Below the pieces are notes generated by a model, which had not been told where the DNA came from, made no database searches, and saw only the letters and a program-made list of their open reading frames with translations. From NCBI RefSeq assembly GCF_040958095.1, contig NC_091175.1, positions 23,829,121 to 23,893,120 of the forward strand: a stretch of 64,000 bases of DNA. Direction: 5' to 3'. Position 1 is the first letter of the stretch. Every line of letters begins with the position of its first letter. Source of the stretch: Procambarus clarkii. Its lineage: Eukaryota > Arthropoda > Malacostraca > Decapoda > Cambaridae. This document shows positions 1 through 11,800 of this stretch, piece by piece. Made by a program: the position numbers and the translations under genes.

Positions 1-949
1 CTCGGTTTGGGTTGATGATACTAGTCCTCCCAGTCTCCAATATGCCTGTACGCTGGCTGTGCAAAGAGCAGCGCCAGCAGTCTCATATTCTTGAGCCAAC
101 CAATCCGTCTGTGAAGATGTGGGTGGCTTCTTCTGCTGCAATGCTATACATTTTATTTTCTATAATGCGCCTTAGGATTGTTGGATCATAGGCAGCCTCT
201 TTCATTGGGAGACTTTCTATTACTATTTTGAAGGTAGGCTCTTCCCGTGGTACAGAAGAAGTGTATTTTGGGTGTGGTTGATCACCCTCTCTATCAAGAA
301 TCATGCATTTTAAATGTAATCTGTTTAGCACATTTCCTGCTCTGGCAGCCCAAGAGTTCCATTGTTTTGGCCAAGTCCAAACCGTACTGGGATTGGATCA
401 GAAGAAATAATTATCTTACTGATAATTACAGCAGTTCTTTGTGATATTCTTTCTTGAAGAGAGGCCAAACCCGTTTCCAGGCTTAGAGTTTCAATTCTGG
501 TCCACACTGGGGCTCCAGTGCGGCTCTAATAGCATTACTTTGGACAACTTCAAGCTTTTTCCACTGTTGGTGTGATAGACTTGTGAGTGCAGGTGTGGCA
601 TAGTCGATCACTAATCTGACTGCCTGTACAGAGTATGTATAAAGGACTTGCAGATTGGCTCCTCCAGAGAGGGAGGTTGGCGACCTGAGGATTGCCGGCC
701 GCATTACGCTCTCATAAGTAAGTGACCTCAGCATTAAAATTCATGTGTGTGTCCAGGATTATTCCAAGATACTGATAAGTGTCCACCCATTCAATTGGAT
801 GACCCTGTACTGTGAATTGGATGTTGGGCTTCGCTATTTTTATGGGCATGGCTTTTGTCTTTGTGGGGTTGAGTTTGATACCAATCTGTTTTGCCTCTTT
901 ACTGATGCAGTCTAAGCATTTGGGTGGAAGGCGCGCCGCATCCCTTCCT

Positions 950-1480
950 TTATGATGATGACAAAGTCGTCCGCGTAGTTATCAGCCTGCAGTGATGTGG
1001 GAGTTTCAACCTCATTATTCTTTCCATTAAACAGTTCAAGAGAAGAGGGCTGAGAATGCCTCCTTGTAGTGTACCATTTTCATGTCTTTTGTACTCAGAG
1101 ACTGTGCCATGAAGTTTTACTCTTGCTTCTCTGCTTGTGAGACAGTTTTTGGTCCAGGAGAGCAGGTTGCCTTTGACCTCTTTATCGATGAGGTAGCAAA
1201 GAATACCTAGGGCGCTAGCCAGTTCAAAAGCTTTCTCCAGGTCCAGGAATATCAGCATTTCTGGTCTGTCATTCAAGTGGGCTAACAGAGTTGTAATACA
1301 TTCCACTGTGCCAACCCCTCTTCTATAGGCATACATATCATGGTGCAGTTTAGGCATTTTCCACTCAAGTCTGTAGAGTGCCATTCTGTTAGCCATCTTG
1401 GCTGCACAGCTTTGGAGAGAGATGGGCCTGGGATTAGCTGGATCTTTGGGTGTTGGGATTAGCTGGATCTTTGGGTGTTG
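950..1480 (-). pseudogene. LINE reverse transcriptase fragment
   Basis: The minus-strand ORF at 950-1396 carries RT motif A (FLDLEKAFE) and motif B (GTLQGGILSPLLLN). Motif C, YADDFVII, lies about 70-120 bases further along (near 960-1000) but in a different frame, so a frameshift separates it. The upstream fingers region is missing or unrecognisable. A short 25-bp tandem duplication sits at about 1437-1486. Confidence 0.85.
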
Positions 1481-1956
1481 GGATCAGCACTATGTCTACT
1501 TTATACCAAGCTGTAGATCTAGTTTGAAAAGTCCAGGCTAAATTAATTAACCTTAGGTATGCAGCGTCTCCCTCTGGGCCGAGATTTCTAATAATTTTCT
1601 AGTTTATTTTGTCGTCTCCGGGGATGTATCCTTGGAGTTTTTCTTAGCCCGATTGAGTTTGTCCAGTGTGAAAGAGGCATTAGTGTCAGAGACTTCTGCA
1701 CATGATTTAAGGATTATGTGCCACCTTTCTTCCTCTAATCCTGTCTGCACTGCTAATACATCTGGTGGAAGCTGATTGCTGGCTGCTCTTTCTGCAAACC
1801 TGGTTTCCAGTGCTTCGACTTCCTGTTAAGGATCCTTGGGGTGAGGAGCTTTAGGTGTTTTATTTCCTTTGGCACGGTGGATTTTCTCCCACATCTCTCC
1901 AAGAGAGGTGTGTTCATTCAGATGTGAACACTATTTCAGCCACTTTTGTTCTTTTA

Positions 1957-2950
1957 TTAGCCTGGTCTCTTGATGCATATGTTCCTTGATCTCACAAAGT
2001 AAGGTTCTGTTGCGGTCACTTGGCTGCTTTTTGTATAGCTTTCTTGTTCTGTTAAGTCTATGGTTGAGTTCTTTGACACGTTCGAACTAGTACCAACGAT
2101 CTTTGTGGTGTCTGGTTTCAGTGGGATTGAGCGGTTGGCTGCACTTTGAATCTCTTTGACAAAATCTTGTTCGGCTTGATTAATGTCTTCGGGAACAACA
2201 TAGTTTCTTTGCCACTCTGAAATGAGGTTTTGAAATTGGTCCCAGTTTGCTAGAGCAAAGTTCCAGGCTTCAGATGGAGGCAGAGGTGGGGTGGGTAGAT
2301 CTAACTTAAGATCAATTTGGACCCCATAGTGGTCGCTTGTGAGTGTGGACTCAACTGACCACGTTGCTGCATCTCTTAGGGAGGCTGAAACGAAGGTAAG
2401 GTCTAAGCTACCACCTTGGATGTGGGTGGGTTCATTCTTGTTTAGGATTCGGATTTCTGGAAGCTGGTGTAGTTGATGTACAATGTGAGTGCCGGCCTCA
2501 TTTGTTGTGTTCGAGCCCAGTGTCAATCGATGATGGGCATTAAAATCACCACAAATGATGTGTTTGATGCAGTCAAACTGAGAACAACAAAACAAACAAA
2601 CTCAAATAACACTGAGAGATCCATTTCAGCATGTGGGGACCTGTACACATTAAACACTTCAAGCTTGTCGTGTCTTAGCTCACTGTATACTCCCATTACC
2701 TCTGTCCCTGCTCCACAATCGGGCGGGGTGGTTATGGATTTTGAGATCAGGTCTCATTTTACATAGATTGCACATCCCCTGGATTGCCCATTGATCCATG
2801 GAAGGAAGAAGCCTCGATAGCCTGAGATTTTAGGTTCTAATCCGGCTCGAAGCAAGCTCTCCTGCAGTATCAGGATGTCTATGCCTTTGGTTGCTGCTAT
2901 GCATTGCAAGTGTTACAATTTTGTGCACATTCCATTGTAGGATCTTTAGA
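1957..2950 (-). pseudogene. LINE endonuclease domain, broken
   Basis: The minus-strand ORF at 1957-2595 has GDFNAHH near its N terminus, then LDLTFVS, and later SDHYGVQ. These are the usual Asp/Asn, Asp and Ser-Asp-His signatures of the apurinic/apyrimidinic-type endonuclease that nicks the target for LINE insertion. The N-terminal start (LQWNVH) is visible near 2945 in another frame, with several stops in between. No function is expected. Confidence 0.8.
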
Positions 2951-3559
2951 TCTCTAGGTTTTTGGAATTTACTGATATTACCGTGGTATCCATGGAGTCT
3001 GATGAACACGCCATGGAAGTTGCAATTGATGTTGAAGATATTGGTGGACCTGAAATTGACTCATCAAGGTTCCTTTCAGACAAACAGGACTCTATCTGTT
3101 TTTTAGGGGAGTGTTTCCTTTCCTGTGTTCTTGAAGGTGAGGATATTGTTTTTTCGAATTTCTTGAGCTTGTGCTCAATTGTCTTCCTAGTCTCTGTGGT
3201 TTGCATAATACCGTGTATCGACAGCAGACTTTCGACCAATTCCATGACCAAAATTTTGAGCACAACTGGACGCAAATTGGAGAGCGTCCAATTGTGTGGG
3301 AGCACTATTTAATGCTGTGCAGGTTTGGGCACCTGGTTACTTTTTGACCCTTCTCAGTAGACACTTTGACACTGGAATTGTTACTCTTACCCTTATTGCC
3401 CCCAGTGTGCTTACTGGATGCAATGGGCAGGCGACTGCTATGAAAAATTTGCTTGTGGCCTCCAGCTATCCCTTTGTCCTGGACGGAGGCCTTCACACCC
3501 TTCCCCATGACCGATGGTGAAGGGCCGTGTGCCCCCCTCTACCTGAATTTGTTTTGGTA

Positions 3560-4270
3560 GACTCCATGAAGCTTTAGTAGGCAGGGGAGCTGGTATAAGT
3601 TTTGGTGGGGGCTTTGGCTCCGTTGTAGGCGTGTAGGCGTGGTGTGGTTCGTTTGAAGCCTTTTGAGCCTTTCAGGGCATATCAAGTTCCAGGCGTGATG
3701 TGCCTTGGAGCAATTTGAGCACTTTGCTTGGACAGGGTGGTTTGCCTTGTGTTAATCAAGACATATTTTTGTGTCGTGGGGCTGGCTGCAGACTTCACAC
3801 CTCACTGGGCGTTGGCAGCCATCTTTGTGATGTCCAAATCTCTGACATCTGAAGCATCTTAGGGGCTCTGGGGTGTAAGGCCTGTGTTGGAACACGCCCC
3901 AGATTACAAGGTCAAGTTTCTCCGGGATCCATCCTCTTACTGTGAGAAGGACTTGTCGGGTTTCTAGCTTCGTGGTTTTTACCAGGCATCTCTCTGCTGA
4001 CACCACATAGTTCAGCTTTTCGAGATGATCTAGGGCCATATGTATGGGATAGTGGAGGATAATGGTTTTTTTTTACTTTATCCTCTGGCTTGAGTTCCTC
4101 ACATTTTTTGTAATTTTTCAGAATTGTTACGGCTGACTCGTCTTTGGGCCCTCAGAATATATTCTCCTCTGAGGTTTGGCTTTACTCTGATCTGGAGCTG
4201 GGGGTACTCTTTTTCAAAGTCCACCACAGTAGGAAGTAGGAAGACTTACCTTCAGTATGCTGGACCTTGA
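3560..4270 (-). pseudogene. LINE ORF1 (gag-like) with CCHC zinc knuckles, broken
   Basis: The longest open piece is 3752-4039 (95 codons). It contains CFRCQRFGHHKDGC, a CX2CX4HX4C knuckle, then CEVCSQPHDTKIC, and a third cysteine cluster follows in another frame near 3700-3640. Such ORF1 proteins bind the element RNA. The N-terminal part lies further upstream (to about 4270) and is interrupted by frameshifts. The same protein segment recurs with about 85-90% similar residues by eye at 38600-38760 on the plus strand, which confirms a repeated element rather than a host gene. Confidence 0.8.
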
Positions 4271-4582
4271 AGACTGGCAGGGTAGAATTAGTCTGAGGAG
4301 CTGGAGTGCTTGTCGGTAGAGCTGGAGAAGCTGGAGAGCTTGTCGGTAGATGGATCGTCATGGAGTGGTTTTTCCTGTTTGCTTTAGTCGCAGGATGCCA
4401 ATCGCCATCACTTTCGGCAATTGTACTGAATAGAGATTTTTTTTACGACTCTGAGCAGCAACGCTGGTTCTATCACCATTCATTTCGTATTCCATTCTCT
4501 TAGTCAAATGCTCACTGTGGAGTGATGTCTGTCTAGTGAAGGTGATGCTCTGTGCTACAGGAGAAAAAGTCAACATCCTGAT

Positions 4583-4728
4583 GTGTGTCCGGCAACCCTG
4601 ACTCCGCCAGACTTACATCACCACACCATCGCGAATTCACTACACATCCCCGACATCACTACGCTACACCGACATCACTACACCAAATCGCCATCACTAC
4701 ACCTCCCCGAAATCACTACATTACACTG
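4583..4728 (+). repeat. Degenerate minisatellite of ACATCACTACACC-type units (left block)
   Basis: Irregular 14-20 bp units built on 'catcactacacc' and 'cgacatcac' fill this stretch. The same motif resumes after the palindromic element, so the MITE at 4729-5190 was inserted into the array. Confidence 0.75.
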
Positions 4729-5190
4729 CAACCCGTTCTCGCACTTTCTTACAGTCAATATTGACTTATTAAATACGTGCATATGTGACATACTAAACAT
4801 ACTAGTTTACCTTGAAAAGCTTCATAGAAAACACCGACCTTACGTAACCTTCTTAGTTTGTTAAGATAAGCATCTTACTGCTTCGTAATTACAATTATTA
4901 CTTAACCTATACCTGTAATAGGTATAGGTTAAGTATATTAAGATAAGTATGTTAAGATAAGCATCTTATTGCTTCGTAATTACAATTATTACTTAACCTA
5001 TACCTATAATAGGTTAAGTAATAATTGTAATTACGAAGCAATAAGATGCTTATCTTAACATACTAAGAAGGTTAGGTAAGGTCGGTGTTTTCTATGAAGC
5101 TTTTCAAGGTAAACTAGTATGTTAAGTATGTCACATATGCACGTATTTAGTAAGTCAATATTGACTATACGAAAGTGCGAGAACGGGTTG
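4729..5190. mobile_element. Palindromic MITE / foldback element
   Basis: The left arm starts CAACCCGTTCTCGCACTTTC and the right end reads its reverse complement (GAAAGTGCGAGAACGGGTTG). The two arms are near-complementary over about 150-200 bases, including an AAGCTT-containing core and the segment with 'aagataagcatctta'. The inner part also holds a partial duplication of about 90 bp (two copies of the 'ttgcttcgtaattacaatt' block in the same orientation). The flanks read TACACTG on both sides (4722-4728 and 5191-5197), a candidate 7-8 bp target duplication, although the surrounding repeat makes this uncertain. No coding capacity is seen; non-autonomous DNA transposon is the best description. 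Confidence 0.8.
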
Positions 5191-5510
5191 TACACTGACA
5201 TCACTTCACTACACCAACATCTCTTTCCCCCTCCCGACCTCACTACACCACACTGACATCACTACAAGACACTGACATCACTACACCACACTGATATCAT
5301 TACACCACACTGACATCAATACACCATACTGACATCACTACACCACACTGACATCACTACAAGACACTAACATCACTACACTTCACTGACGTCACTACAA
5401 GACACTGACATTACTATACACCACACTGACATCACTACAAGACACTTACATCACTACAACACACTGTCTTCACTACAAGACACTGACATTACTGCACCAC
5501 ATTGACATAA
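5191..5510 (+). repeat. Minisatellite, about 19-bp CACTGACATCACTACACCA units (right block)
   Basis: About 15 imperfect copies of cactgacatcactacacca, with alternation between 'acacca' and 'aagaca', run to about 5510. It is the continuation of the array split by the palindromic MITE. Confidence 0.85.
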
Positions 5511-6190
5511 CATTGTGAACAACAATAGTTTGCTTTGCATCTAAAACCGGTCAATTTCTACACGAGGCTGGACGATGTCTGCCTCACAGACGAACAAACT
5601 GAAAACACTTGCAAAACATTCGGCTCGTCTTTATCACTACAATATATCACTTAAAGCAATATATATATAATTATGTGTTATATATCTGTCACCATACCTC
5701 TATGCTTCTCATTTATTGTGTAAATATTAAGAGCACACACACACACGCGCGCGCGTTATAGGAGCCCTAAAACTAATAATTAACCATAATTAGCTTATCA
5801 TGACGGTGTAGATTATTGGATGACCTTCAATTCGGGTGAGGTGAGGCCAAGAGACTTGAGGTATGTCGGCGGCGTGTGTTGGCCTGGTGGTCTGGTGAGT
5901 CTTAGAGACTTATTGAATGTTTTGGTGACTGTCAAGCAGTGAGTGACCTATATCCTCGCCTCACTGCAGGAACAAGTTTGTCAACCTTCACAAATGTCAC
6001 CAAATTCTTTAAATATCACCAATCTGATGACCTGCTCTCTCACTGTAAATCTATCACCGTATCATCTCTCAATCACCATATTAACTCCAAACTCATCACT
6101 ATCTCCTTATATTTTCTTACAGCTATTTCCGCTCTCATTACTTTCTCAGTGACCCAGCGCAAGACTGTCACAAAGCTCATCACATATCTA
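5511..6190. other. Unassigned AT-rich spacer
   Basis: This spacer holds a short CA/CG dinucleotide run near 5738-5756 and no coding pattern I recognise. The short open frames near 5940-6208 have no recognisable motifs and are probably chance. Confidence 0.4.
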
Positions 6191-6191
6191 T

Positions 6192-8712
6192 CAAATCCTG
6201 ATCAGTAGCACTAACCCCATCGTAACCCCCATTGTTAACAAGAGACCCTGATCAGTAGCACTAACCCCATCGTAACCCCCATTGTTAACAAGAGACCCCC
6301 TGATCAGTAGCACTAACCCCATCGTAACCCCCATTGTTAACAAGAGACCCCCTGATCAGTAGCACTAACCCCATCGTAACCCCCATTGTTAACAAGAGAC
6401 CCCCTGATCAGTAGCACTAACACCATCGTAACCCCCATTGTTAACAAGAGACCCCCTGATCAGTAGCACTAACCCCATCGTAACCCCCATTGTTAACAAG
6501 AGACCCCCTGATCAGTAGCACTAACCCCATCGTAACCCCCATTGTTAACAAGAGACCCTGATCAGTAGCACTAACCCCATCGTAACCCCCATTGTTAACA
6601 AGAGACCCCCCTGATCAGTAGCACTAACCCCATCGTAACCCCCATTGTTAACAAGAGACCCTGATCAGTAGCACTAACACCATCGTATTCCCCATTGTTA
6701 ACAAGAGACCCTGATCAGTAGCACTAACCCCATCGTAACCCCCATTGTTAACAAGAGACCCTGATCAGTAGCACTAACCCCATCGTAACCCCGATTGTTA
6801 ACAAGAGACCCCCTGATCAGTAGCACTAACCCCATCATAATCCCCATTGTTAACAAGAGACCTCCTGATCAATAGCACTAACCCCATCGTAACCCTCATT
6901 GTTAACAAGAGACCCTCCGATCAGTAGCATTAACCCCATCGTAACCCCAATTGTTAACAAGAGACCCCCTGATCAGTAGCACTAACCCCATCGTAACCCC
7001 TATTGTTAACAAGAGACCCCCTGATCAGTAGCACTAACCCCATCGTAACCCCTATTGTTAACAAGAGACCCCCTGATCAGTAGCACTAACCCCATCGTAA
7101 CCCCGATTGTTAACAAGAGACCCCCTGATCAGTAGCATTAACACCATCGTAACCCCCATTGTTAACAAGAGACCCCCTGATCAGTAGCACTAACCCCATC
7201 GTAACCCCCATTGTTAACAAGAGACCCCCTGATCAGTAGCACTAACCCCATCGTAACCCCCATTGTTAACAAGAGACCCTGATCAGTAGCACTAACCCCA
7301 TCGTAACCCCCATTGTTAACAAGAGACCCCCTGATCAGTAGCACTAACCCCATCGTAACCCACATTGTTAACAAGAGACCCTGATCAGTAGCACTAACAC
7401 CATCGTAACCCCCATTGTTAACAAGAGACCCTGATCAGTAGCACTAACCCCATCGTAACCCCCATTGTTAACAAAAGACCCTGATCAGTAGCACTAACCC
7501 CATCGTAACCCCGATTGTTAACAAGAGACCCCCTGATCAGTAGCACTAACCCCACCGTAATCCCCATTGTTAACAAGAGACCTCCTGATCAATAGCACTA
7601 ACCCCATCGTAACCCTCATTGTTAACAAGAGACCCTCTGATCAGTAGCACTAACCCCATCGTAACCCCCATTGTTAACAAGAGACCTCCTGATCAATAGC
7701 ACTAACCCCATCGTAACCCTCATTGTTAACAAGAGACCCTCTGATCAGTAGCACTAACCCCATCGTAACCCCCATTGTTAACAAGAGACCCCCTGATCAG
7801 TAGCATTAACCCCATCGTAACCCCCATTGTTAACAAGAGACCCCCTGATCAGTAGCATTAACCCCATCGTAACCCCCATTGTTAACAAGAGACCCCCTGA
7901 TCAGTAGCACTAACCCCATCGTAACCCCCATTGTTAACAAGAGACCCCCTGATCAGTAGCACTAACCCCATCGTAACCCCTATTGTTAACAAGAGACCCC
8001 CTGATCAGTAGCACTAACCCCATCGTAACCCGGATTGTTAACAAGAGACCCCCTGATCAGTAGCACTAACCCCATCGTAATCCCCATTGTTAACAAGAGA
8101 CCTCCTGATCAGTAGCACTAACCCCATCGTAACCCTCATTGTTAACAAGAGACCCCCTGATCAGTAGCACTAACACCATCGTAACCCCCATTGTTAACAA
8201 GAGACCCCTGATCAGTAGCACTAACCCCATCGTAACCCCCATTGTTAACAAGAGACCCCCTGATCAGTAGCACTAACCCCATCGTAACCCCGATTGTTAA
8301 CAAGAGACCTCCTGATCAGTAGCACTAACTCCATCGTAACCCTCATTGTTAACAAGAGACCTTGATCAGTAGCACTAACACCATCGTAACCCCCATTGTT
8401 AACAAGAGACCTTGATCAGTAGCACTAACACCATCGTAACCCCGCATTGTTAACAAGAGACCTTGATCAGTAGCACTAACACCATCCTAACCCCGCATTG
8501 TTAACAAGAGACCTTGATCAGTAGCACTAACACCATCGTAACCCCCATTGTTAACAAGAGACCTTGATCAGTAGCACTAACCCCATCGTAACCCTCATTG
8601 TTAACAAGAGACCATGATCAGTAGCACTAACACCATCGTAACCCCGCATTGTTAACAAGAGACCTTGATCAGTAGCACTAACACCATCGTAACCCCCATT
8701 GTTAACAAGAGA
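6192..8712 (+). repeat. Satellite array, 50/52-bp unit (TGATCAGTAGCACTAACCCC...)
   Basis: About 50 head-to-tail units carry two fixed 6-bp palindromes each, TGATCA and GTTAAC. Unit length switches between 50 and 52 bp according to the number of C residues before TGATCA (GAGACCCTGATCA versus GAGACCCCCTGATCA). Multi-unit blocks are themselves repeated (compare about 6700-6920 with about 7420-7640), which points to segmental amplification. There is no coding capacity. Confidence 0.97.
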
Positions 8713-8890
8713 GCTGTACACAGAGGAAGGGAAGGGAACTATCAGAAAAAAGCGCCCAGTAAGTACGCCTCTCCTTGTCCTCGTAACATTATATCATTAA
8801 TGGGTTGCCTCTATTAGGGAACCATAAATAGAAAGAACCTTCTACCGAATTTAAATAAACTAATGTTTAAACTATCAATCCTTTGTGTGT
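8713..8890. other. Spacer between two satellite arrays
   Basis: Unique-looking AT-rich sequence of about 180 bp separates the 50/52-bp array from the 21-bp array. No feature was recognised. Confidence 0.5.
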
Positions 8891-8894
8891 TAAC

Positions 8895-11800
8895 TGTACT
8901 TGATGTTCGGTTGACGGTTCTAGATGATGGGTTGACGGCCCTAGATGATGGGTTGACGGCCCTTGATGATGGGTTGACGGCCCTTGATGATGGATTGACG
9001 GTCCTAGATGATGGGTTGACGGGCCTAGATGAAAGGTTGACAGTCCTAGATGATGGGTTGACGGTCCTAGATAATGGGTTGATGGGCCTAGATGATAGGT
9101 GTACGGGCCTAGATGATAGGTGTACGGGCCTAGATGATGGGTTGCTAGGCCTAGATGATGGGATGACGGGCCTAGATGATGGGTGCACGGTCCTAGATGA
9201 TGGGTTGACGGGCCTAGATGATGGGTTGACGGGTCTAGATGATGGGTGTACGGTCCTAGATGATGGGTGTACCGTCCTAGATGATGGGTGTACGGTCCTA
9301 GATGATGGGTTGATGGGCCTAGATGATGGGTTGACGGGCGTAGATGATGGGTGTACGGTCCTAGATGATGGGCGTACGGTCCTAGATGATGTGTTGACGG
9401 GCCTAGATGATGGGTGTACGGTCCTAGATGATGGGTTGATGGGCCTAAATGATGGGATGACGGTCCTAGATGATGGGTGTACGGTCGTAAATGATGGATT
9501 GACGGGCCTGGGAGCCGGTCGGCCGAGCGGGCAGCACGCTGGACTTGTAATCCTGTGGTCCTGGGTTCGATCCCAGGCGCCGGCGAGAAACAATGGGCAG
9601 AGTTTCTTTCACAATATGCCCCTGTTACCTAGTAGTAAAATAGGTACCTGGGTGTTAGTCAGCTGTCACGGGCTGCTTCCTGGGGGGTGGAGGCCTGATC
9701 GAGGACCGGGCCGCGGGGACACTAAAAAAAAAGCCCCGAAATTACCTCAAGATAACCTCAAGAGACTATATACGCAATTGGCCTAGATGATGGGTGTACG
9801 GTCCAAGATGATGGGTTGACGGGCCTAGATGATGGGTTGACGGGCCTAGATGATGGGTTGACGGGCCTAGATGATGGGTTGACGGGCCTAGATGATGGGT
9901 TGACGGGCCAAGATGATGGGTTGACGGGCCTAGATGATGGGATGACGGGAATAGATGATTGGTGTACGGTCCTAGATGATGGGTTGACGGGCCTAGATGA
10001 TTGGTGTACGGGCCTAGATGATGGGTTGACGGGTCTAGATGATGGGCGTACGGTCCTAGATGATGGGTTGACGGGCCTAGATGATTGGTGTACGGGCCTA
10101 GATGATGGGTTGACGGGTCTAGATGATGGGCGTACGGTCCTAGATGATGGGTTGATGGGCCTAGATGATTGGTGTACGGGCCTAGATGATGGGTTGACGG
10201 GTCTAGATGATGGGTATACGGGCCTATATGATGGGTTGATGGTCCTAGATGATGGGTTTATTGGCCTAGATGATGGGTTGACGGGCCTAGATGATGGGAT
10301 GACGGACCTAGATGATGGGTGTACGGTCCTAGATGATGGGTTGACGGGCCTAGATGATGGGTTGACGGGCCTAGATGATGGGTTGACGGGCCTAGATGAT
10401 GGGTTGACGGGCCTAGATGATGGGTTGACGGTCCTAGATGATGGGTTGACGGGCCTAGATGATGGGATGACGGGAATAGATGATTGGTGTACGGTCCTAG
10501 ATGATTGGTTGACGATCCTAGATGATACGTGTACGGTCCTAGATGATGGGTTGACGGGCCTAGATGATGGGATGACGGGAATAGATGATGGGTGTACGGT
10601 CCTAGATGATGGGTTGACGATCCTAGATGATGGGTGTATGGTCCTAGATGATGGGTTGATGGGCCTAGATGATGGGTGTACGGTCCTAGATGATGGGTTG
10701 ACGGGCCTAGATGATGGGTTGACGGGCCTAGATGATGGGCGTACGGTCCTAGATGACGGGTTGATGGGCCTAGATGATGGAATGACGGTCCTAGATGATG
10801 GGTGTACGGGCCTAGATGATGTGTTGACGGGTCTAGATGATGGGTGTACGATCCTAGATGATGGGTTGATGGGCCTAGATGATGGGTGTACGGTCCTAGA
10901 TGATGGGTTGACGGGCCTAGATGATGGGTTGATGGGCCTAGATGATAGGTGTACGGTCCTAGATGGTGGGTTGACGAGCCTAGATGATGGGTGTATGGTC
11001 CTAGATGATGGGTTGATGGGCCTAGATGATGGGTGTACGGTCCTAGATGATTGGTTGACGGGCCTAGATGATGGGTGTACGGTCCTAGATGATGGGTTGA
11101 TGGGCCTAGATGATGGGTGTACGGTCCTAGATGATGGGTTGACGGGCCTAGATGATGGGTTGACGGGCCTAGATGATGGGCGTACGGTCCTAGATGATGG
11201 GTTGATGGGCCTAGATGATGGGTTGATGGGCCTAGATGATGGGTTGATGGGCCTAGATGATGGGTTGACGAGCCTAGATGATGGGTGTATGGTCCTAGAT
11301 GATGGGTTGATGGGCAAAGATGATGGGTGTACGGTCCTAGATGATGGGTTGACGGGCCTAGATGATGGGTTGACGGGCCTAGATGATGGGCGTACGGTCC
11401 TAGATGATGGGTTGATGGGCCTAGATGATGGGATGACGGTCCTAGATGATGGGTTGATGGGCCTAGATGATGGGTGTACGGTCCTAGATGATGGGTTGAC
11501 GGGCCTAGATGATGGGATGACGGGCCTAGATGATGGGTTGATGGGCCTAGATGATGGGTGTACGGTCCTAGAGGATGGGTTGACGAGCCTAGATGATGGG
11601 TGTATGGTCCTAGATGATGGGTTGATGGGCATAGATGATGGGTGTACGGTCCTAGATGATTGGTTGACGGGCCTAGATGATTGGTGTACGGTCCTGGATG
11701 ATGGGTTGACGGGCCTAGATGATGGGTGTACGGTCCTAGATGATGGGTTGATGGGCCTAGATGATGGGTTGATGGGCCTAGATGATGGGTGTACGGTCCT

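Larger units (their letters stand above)
1..4280 (-). mobile_element. Decayed LINE (I/Jockey-like, RNase H-bearing), 3' end beyond window edge
   Basis: Read on the minus strand the domains follow the order of a two-ORF non-LTR retrotransposon. An ORF1 with CCHC knuckles lies near 4040-3560. An ORF2 then begins near 2945 with an apurinic endonuclease, followed by RT, the thumb (about 734-483) and the start of an RNase H domain (FTDG near 95-105) that runs off the window. Stops and frameshifts break every domain, so this is a fossil. RNase H downstream of RT is known from the I group and some related clades, and the three-knuckle ORF1 fits Jockey/I-like elements. A second, diverged copy of the same ORF1 lies at 38140-39180. 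Clade assignment is inference. Confidence 0.85.

Noticed and set aside
6192-8712. CRISPR-like regular repeat
   Set aside because: Units are contiguous with no unique spacers; the context is a eukaryotic genome.
9540-9580. Functional tRNA genes at the box A/B sites
   Set aside because: Acceptor stems do not close properly and each is attached to the same SINE body; these are SINE heads.
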